Part shown: positions 59,964 to 64,000 of the stretch, piece after piece | Layout of the letters: every line of letters begins with the position of its first letter | How positions within the stretch are numbered: position 1 is the stretch's first letter | DNA from: DATBLY01 sp963705545 | GTDB taxonomy: Bacteria > Actinomycetota > UBA4738 > HRBIN12 | Direction of reading: 5' to 3' | DNA length: 64,000 nucleotides | NCBI GenBank assembly: GCA_963705545.1 | Contig: CAVPJX010000001.1 | Coordinates: 806,001 to 870,000 of the forward strand | Notes under the pieces: generated by a model | The model's input: the letters and a program-made list of their open reading frames with translations, nothing else | What the model was told of the DNA's origin: nothing | Database searches by the model: none | Translations under genes and position numbers: made by a program

Positions 59964-61248
59964 TCAGATCGCGGTCCCGGCGTTGCGCCCCGTGCGACGA
60001 CGTATGAGAACGGCCCCTGCGACCACGGCCAGCAAGACCGCCACCGCGAGGAGCCTCGAGGTCAACGTCGGGCCCTCGCTCGCTGCCGGCACCTCGGCGA
60101 CCTCCGGCTCCGGCTGGACGAGAGGGTTCCACGGCCCAGGTTCCCCGTAACCCAGCTCCTGGACATGCGTCCCGTCGAGATCCGCGATCTCGAGCGTGCC
60201 GAGCAAGTTGCGGCAAGGAGCGTCGCCGCATGTCCACGGCGGCACGTTGATGAACGAACCGGGATAGAGATCCGCGAACGCGATGCGGGTGCCGTCCGGT
60301 GACCAATACGGATACGCCCCACCCGGGATCGCGAGCGTGAGTCCCGAGCCGTCGGCGCCGACGACGTAGATCCCTTCGGATCCGAGGCCGAACGCGAGCC
60401 GTTCTCCGTCGGGAGACCAGGCGAGGTTGTGGATGCGGTCTGCCTCCAGGTCGTCGACGAGGATGCGCGAGCCGCTTCCGTCGGCGTTCATCACCCGAAG
60501 TTGGTGAACGAGTCCGTTCGCTGCTGTCCCCCGACCCGTCGAAGTAGGCGATCTGTGTCCCGTCGGGGGAGTACGTCGGGTTGTAGGCCAACGCCTGGAC
60601 CCTCCCCTGGATATCGAACCAGCGGCGGCTGGCGGTTCGGAGCACCCGCGGCGTGCCGCCATGCGCGTCGACCACGTAGATGGACGACCTACTCGCGTAG
60701 ATGACCTGGGATCCGTCGGGGGAGAACGAGCCCCCTCTGTCGCCGTGGGACCGCGCGGCCCCGTGCACGTACCCCTCGCTCGTGGCCAGGTATGTCTCGG
60801 TGCCGTCCGCGTCGAGGACGAAGAGGTCGACCGATCGCCACGGGAACTCGCTGTTCCGCCGCAGGATGACCAGCTTCGAGCCGTCACTCGACCAGGCCAG
60901 CGGCGCCCCTGTTTCCGTGCTCAGCTGGATCTGGCTGTTCGGGTCGTCCGGACGCGTGGGATCCACCGCCCAGATCCCGTCCTCGTCGCCGTAGACGATC
61001 CAGCCGCCGACCTCCGAGAAGATCCCTGGGGGCTTCGGCGCTGGCTCGTCCGCCGGACGGTCAACGCTTCGGAAGGTGCGAACAAGCAACGCGACGCTCA
61101 AGAGCGCAAGAACGATCGCGATCGCTCCTGCAGACAACCTCCGGTTCCGTTCCTTCCGTTCGCGGCGAACGACCAGCGAATCCATGACGTCGCGCGGAGG
61201 AGCGAATCGTTCACGAGCTCGTTGCAGCATCTCCTTGGTGTCATCCAT
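59964..61248 (-). CDS. Membrane-anchored TolB/WD40-like propeller protein, copy A (one frameshift)
   Basis: About 427 residues after correction. An N-terminal cytoplasmic tail (ERFAPPRDVMDSLVVRRERKERN) precedes a transmembrane helix (LSAGAIAIVLALLSVALLV). PD40-type propeller repeats follow (LAWSSDGSKLVILRRNSE, SFSPDGSQVIYASRSSIYVV, LAWSPDGERLAFGLGSEGI, YWSPDGTRIAFADL), and a second helix near the C-terminus (LLAVAVLLAVVAGAVLI). The frame shifts by one extra base near 60516. It overlaps the ECF sigma gene by 8 bases, so it is probably a membrane partner or anti-sigma-like sensor. Nearly the same DNA recurs at 61925-63212. Confidence 0.8.
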
Positions 61249-61774
61249 CTGCATCACCCATGTTCTGTTTGAGCGCGGCCCGGCCCCGCGAGACCAGGAC
61301 CCGGACGGTGGCTGCCCTGATCCCCATCACGCGCCCCGCATCCTCCGAGGAGAGGTCGAGCAGATCGACCAACACGATGCTCTGACGCTGCCTCGGCGTA
61401 AGAGCCCCAAGGGCGCGAACAACCGCGTCACGTGTTTCGACCTCTGCGAGCTCGTCGCGACGCGGAGCGAGTCCGATCGCGCGCTTGAGCGCGAGAGATG
61501 CCCGGCGGATCCGCTTGCGGTAGAGGTTCAGCGCGGTGCGGTAGAGGTACCCGGCCGGATCCTCCATGCCCCCGACCGTGTCCCACCGTTCCCAGACCTT
61601 CAGGAAGGCCTCCTGCATCACGTCTTCTGCCTCGCATCGATCCCTCGTGATCAGGCAAAGCGCGCCGAACAAACCTGCCTTCTCCACATCGACGAGATCT
61701 TCGAAGGTTCCAGCCGTCTGCTCCCCCACATCGGACAGCGACGGGAAGGGCACGATACGGATCGACTCATTCAT
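61241..61774 (-). CDS. ECF sigma factor, copy A
   Basis: A 177-residue extracytoplasmic-function sigma factor. Sigma region 2 is LFGALCLITRDRCEAEDVMQEAFLKVWERW with the usual region 2.2-2.4 helix, and region 4 is ALTPRQRQSIVLVDLLDLSSEDAGRVMGIRAATVRVLVSRGRAAL with its helix-turn-helix. It ends inside the start of the TolB-like gene (8-base overlap), the usual sigma / membrane-regulator arrangement. Confidence 0.92.
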   Translation of the reverse strand: MNESIRIVPFPSLSDVGEQTAGTFEDLVDVEKAGLFGALCLITRDRCEAEDVMQEAFLKVWERWDTVGGMEDPAGYLYRTALNLYRKRIRRASLALKRAIGLAPRRDELAEVETRDAVVRALGALTPRQRQSIVLVDLLDLSSEDAGRVMGIRAATVRVLVSRGRAALKQNMGDADG

Positions 61775-61878
61775 CCCTGCATGAACCCTTGAGCGACGCG
61801 ATCTGATTATGGACCGGCCCGATCACCCGCCACGTGTCGCCCGACACGATCCACGCGGCCGCGTCTCGCGAGCCGCCC

Positions 61879-61900
61879 GCGCCGGGGGCGCGTGGCGCTA
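61879..61900 (+). repeat. Dispersed intergenic motif, distant copy 11
   Basis: Positions 61879-61900 read GCGCCGGGGGCGCGTGGCGC and then TA. It has one extra G in the run but otherwise a full core. It lies between the ECF sigma gene and the end of the duplicated TolB copy B, 23 kb from the main group and in the same orientation. Confidence 0.5.
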
Positions 61901-61924
61901 TCGCACCCCGCGAACGCTGTGCGC

Positions 61925-63212
61925 TCAGATCGCGGTCCCGGCGTGCGCCCCGTGCGACGACGTATGAGAACGGCCCCTGCGATCACGGCCAGCAAGACCG
62001 CCACCGCAAGGAGCCTCGAGGTCAACGTCGGGCCCTCGCTCGCTGCCGGCACCTCGGCGACCTCCGGCTCCGGCTGGACGAGAGGGTTCCACGGCCCAGG
62101 TTCCCCGTAACCCAGCTCCTGGACATGCGTCCCGTCGAGAGCCGCGATCTCGAGCGTGCCGAGCGAGGGGCAAGTAGGAGCGAGGCCGCATGTCCACGAC
62201 GGTCGAGAGTCCGAACGGGATCGAGATCCGCGAACGCGATGCGGGTGCCGTCCGGTGACCAATACGGATACGCCCCACCCGGGATCGCGAGCGTGAGTCC
62301 CGAGCCGTCGGCGCCGACGACGTAGATCCCCTCGGATCCGAGGCCGAACGCGAGCCGTTCTCCGTCGGGAGACCAGGCGAGGTTGTAGATGCGGTCTGCC
62401 TCCAGGTCGTCGACGAGGATGCGCGAGCCGCTTCCGTCGGCGTTCATCACCCGAAGTTGGTGAACGAGTCCTTCGTGCTGTCCCCCGACCCGTCGAAGTA
62501 GGCGATCTGTGTCCCGTCGGGGGAGTACGTCGGGTTGTAGGCCAACGCCTGGACCCTTATCCCGTTGGCCGTGAACCAGAACCAGCGGCGGCTGGCGGTT
62601 CGGAGCACCCGCGGCGTGCCGCCATGCGCGTCGACCACGTAGATGGACGACCTGCTCGCGTAGATGACCTGGGATCCGTCGGGGGAGAACGAGCCCCCGA
62701 TGTCCCCGTGGGACCCCGCGGCCACGCGTCAGTTGTACTTCTCGCTCGTGGCCAGGTAGTGTCTCGGTGCCGTCCGCGTCGAGGACGAAGAGGTCGACCG
62801 ATCGCCACGGGAACTCGCTGTTCCGCCGCAGGATGAGCAGCTTCGAGCCGTCACTCGACCAGGCCAGCGGCGCCCCTGTTTCCGTGCTCAGCTGGATCTG
62901 GCTGTTCGGGTCGTCCGGACGCGTGGGATCCACCGCCCAGATCCCGTCCTCGTCGCCGTAGACGATCCAGCCGCCGACCCCCGAGAAGATCCCTGGGGGC
63001 TTCGGCACTGGCTCGTCCGCGGGACGCTTCGAGGCGCTGAAGGCACGCGTCAGGGCCAAGACGCTCAAGAGGGTGAGGACGATCGCGAGCGCACCCGCGC
63101 CGATCCGCTGGTTCCGCCGCTTGCGGTCGCGCCGGCGCAGGAGCCGCTCGAACGATCCGTCAGGGGCTCGGAACAACTCGGCTGCCCGCTCGACCTCCGC
63201 CCGATCGATCAT
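61925..63212 (-). pseudogene. TolB-like propeller protein, copy B, decayed
   Basis: Nearly the same DNA as copy A through the propeller and C-terminal helix, with an N-terminal tail and first helix that are more divergent (RIGAGALAIVLTLLSVLAL). Compared with copy A it has an inserted base near 62759, an in-frame TGA or further shift near 62725, a lost base near 62478, a shortened and shifted stretch near 62195-62225, and a lost base just before the former stop. These are of both signs, so real decay is more likely than a single error type. Its ATG overlaps the sigma gene stop (ATGA). Confidence 0.8.
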
Positions 63213-63742
63213 GATCGTTCCTCCATCCCCGCTCGCGCCTCGGCCCGCCCCCGGCTCGCGTGAGCCCGAACGGTGGCCGCCTTCATGCCGAGGATCCGTC
63301 CCGCCTCCTCGGACGAGTAGCCGAACATCGTCGTGAGGACGATCGATGCGCGTTCCGCCGGAGGGAGCCGGCGGATGAGGCGAACGACCTCGTCCCGGTC
63401 CTCGACCGCGGCGAGATCGTCGACGCGCGGCGCGAGTGCGGCCGTCCGACGGATGGCCAGCACGCCGCGCCGGTACCGGCTCCTGACCACGTTCATGGCC
63501 GTCCGGAACAGGAACCCGACCGGCTCGTCCATCGCGCCGACCCGGTCCCATCGCTCCCAGACCTTCAGGTAGGCGTCTTGCATGACCTCCTCCGCCTCGT
63601 GGCGGTTCCCGGTGATGAGGCAGAGCCCGCCGAACAGCCGCTGATGGGTCTGCTCGAAGAAGTCCTCGAAGCTTCGCGATCCTTCGATCACCTGCGCCCC
63701 TCCGCTCGCGAGCCCGGGCACCGCTCTCGGTGGGATCGCCAT
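63209..63742 (-). CDS. ECF sigma factor, copy B
   Basis: A 177-residue ECF sigma factor from ATG 63742. Region 2 (RLFGGLCLITGNRHEAEEVMQDAYLKVWERWD) and region 4 (RLPPAERASIVLTTMFGYSSEEAGRILGMKAATVRAHASRGRAEAR) are intact. It is only moderately similar to copy A at protein level, unlike the downstream TolB genes. It looks functional although its partner gene is broken. Confidence 0.9.
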   Translation of the reverse strand: MAIPPRAVPGLASGGAQVIEGSRSFEDFFEQTHQRLFGGLCLITGNRHEAEEVMQDAYLKVWERWDRVGAMDEPVGFLFRTAMNVVRSRYRRGVLAIRRTAALAPRVDDLAAVEDRDEVVRLIRRLPPAERASIVLTTMFGYSSEEAGRILGMKAATVRAHASRGRAEARAGMEERS

Positions 63743-63844
63743 CGTGTGCCATGAACGCACGAGGAGCCAGTTCTGCTGTGGCGCGGAGGGAACTTCCGCC
63801 TCCGAACGGCAGGCCGCGTTCGTTCAGCGACCCTGCCGAGTTCC

Positions 63845-64000
63845 CTACGACTCAGGTGGGAGCGGGATGGAGTGGAACAGCGCGATCTTCCACTCGCCAC
63901 CCTCGCGCCGGAGCACGCATGTGGTTGGCGCCGAGATGTGAGCGCGCTCTCCGGCGAGCGTGTAGTCCTGCTCGAGCCAGAACGTCACGGTTCGGCGCGT
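63845..64000 (-). CDS. NTF2-like / SnoaL-domain protein (partial, N-terminus off the right edge)
   Basis: The last 51 codons of a gene that starts beyond the window. RRTVTFWLEQDYTLAGERAH followed by CVLRREGGEWKIALFHSIPL is the typical last pair of strands of an NTF2-like or DUF4440-type domain. The stop TAG is at 63847-63845. Function unknown. Confidence 0.6.
   Translation of the reverse strand, partial: TRRTVTFWLEQDYTLAGERAHISAPTTCVLRREGGEWKIALFHSIPLPPES

Noticed and set aside
11317..61248. Programmed +1 frameshifting as the main explanation of the broken frames
   Set aside because: The sites share no slippery codon or shift-stop, and the genes include essential ones such as murI; sequence error is simpler. 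It is left open only in the finding.
62720..62730. In-frame TGA of TolB copy B read as selenocysteine (selD is in the window)
   Set aside because: The TGA lies among several other indels, copy A has no Cys there, and no SECIS-like hairpin was seen.

Overview
The window is GC-rich bacterial chromosome, most likely from an uncultured actinomycete lineage (Actinomycetota). Many starts are GTG. Characteristic genes include a DUF1918 protein, a hibernation factor with two C-terminal domains, an acyl-CoA synthetase with an N-terminal GNAT domain, a DUF4333 lipoprotein, and a run mec - moeB - cysO - cysM - murI - MBL hydrolase - rph - rdgB. Apart from the inserted moeB, that run matches the gene order I recall from Mycobacterium tuberculosis around Rv1334-Rv1341. 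No rRNA, CRISPR array or replication origin was seen. The species cannot be named from the sequence.

Layout. 1-2 kb: two tandem class III aminotransferases (first one cut by the left edge) behind a TetR-like operator. 2.1-2.4 kb: tRNA-His and tRNA-Lys. 2.4-17 kb: housekeeping and envelope genes (ion channel, L,D-transpeptidase, flavodoxin, GNAT/acyl-CoA synthetase, histidine kinase and response regulator, multicopper oxidase, amino-acid permease). 17-21.3 kb: a stress and RNA-repair cluster (Hsp20, archease, hibernation factor, RtcB ligase, DUF1918, universal stress protein). 21.4-24.1 kb: a secreted metzincin-like protease and two small cysteine-rich proteins. 24.2-41 kb: an accessory region that begins at tRNA-Leu. 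41.3-49.7 kb: the conserved co-directional core run including thiocarboxylate-dependent cysteine synthesis. 49.8-59 kb: selD, a PfkB-family kinase, a cNMP/CBS/DUF294 protein, fabI, an SDR, a DUF885 peptidase and an AIM24-like protein. 59-64 kb: a methyltransferase and two ECF-sigma/TolB-like pairs, the second TolB copy decayed.

The accessory region is the most unusual part. The 3' 54 bases of the tRNA-Leu gene recur at 27999-28052 (exact) and 31419-31472 (one mismatch), each preceded by a related ~105-bp sequence, as expected for remnants of integrative elements. In addition, a short GC-rich directional motif (core YGGRGCGCGTGRC) sits once in almost every intergenic gap from 25.7 to 39.1 kb, always in the same orientation whatever the strand of the neighbouring genes, and recurs at 61.9 kb. 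The genes between are unrelated one-gene units (SDR, GNAT, LEA-like repeat protein, TMEM175-like channel, NTF2-like, RibD-like, membrane protein, hydrolase-cyclase fusions). The layout looks like a gene-cassette array, although classical integron attC signatures were not recognised. Four class III nucleotidyl cyclases lie here, one fused through a membrane segment to a beta-propeller and an extracellular solute-binding domain. A cNMP-binding protein at 52.7 kb could respond to their product.

Caveat. Ten genes carry single-nucleotide frameshifts (13 sites), every one equivalent to one extra base. This bias points to consensus insertion errors more than to gene death, so these genes are annotated as CDS with the shift noted. 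The second TolB-like copy has several indels of both signs and is called a pseudogene.
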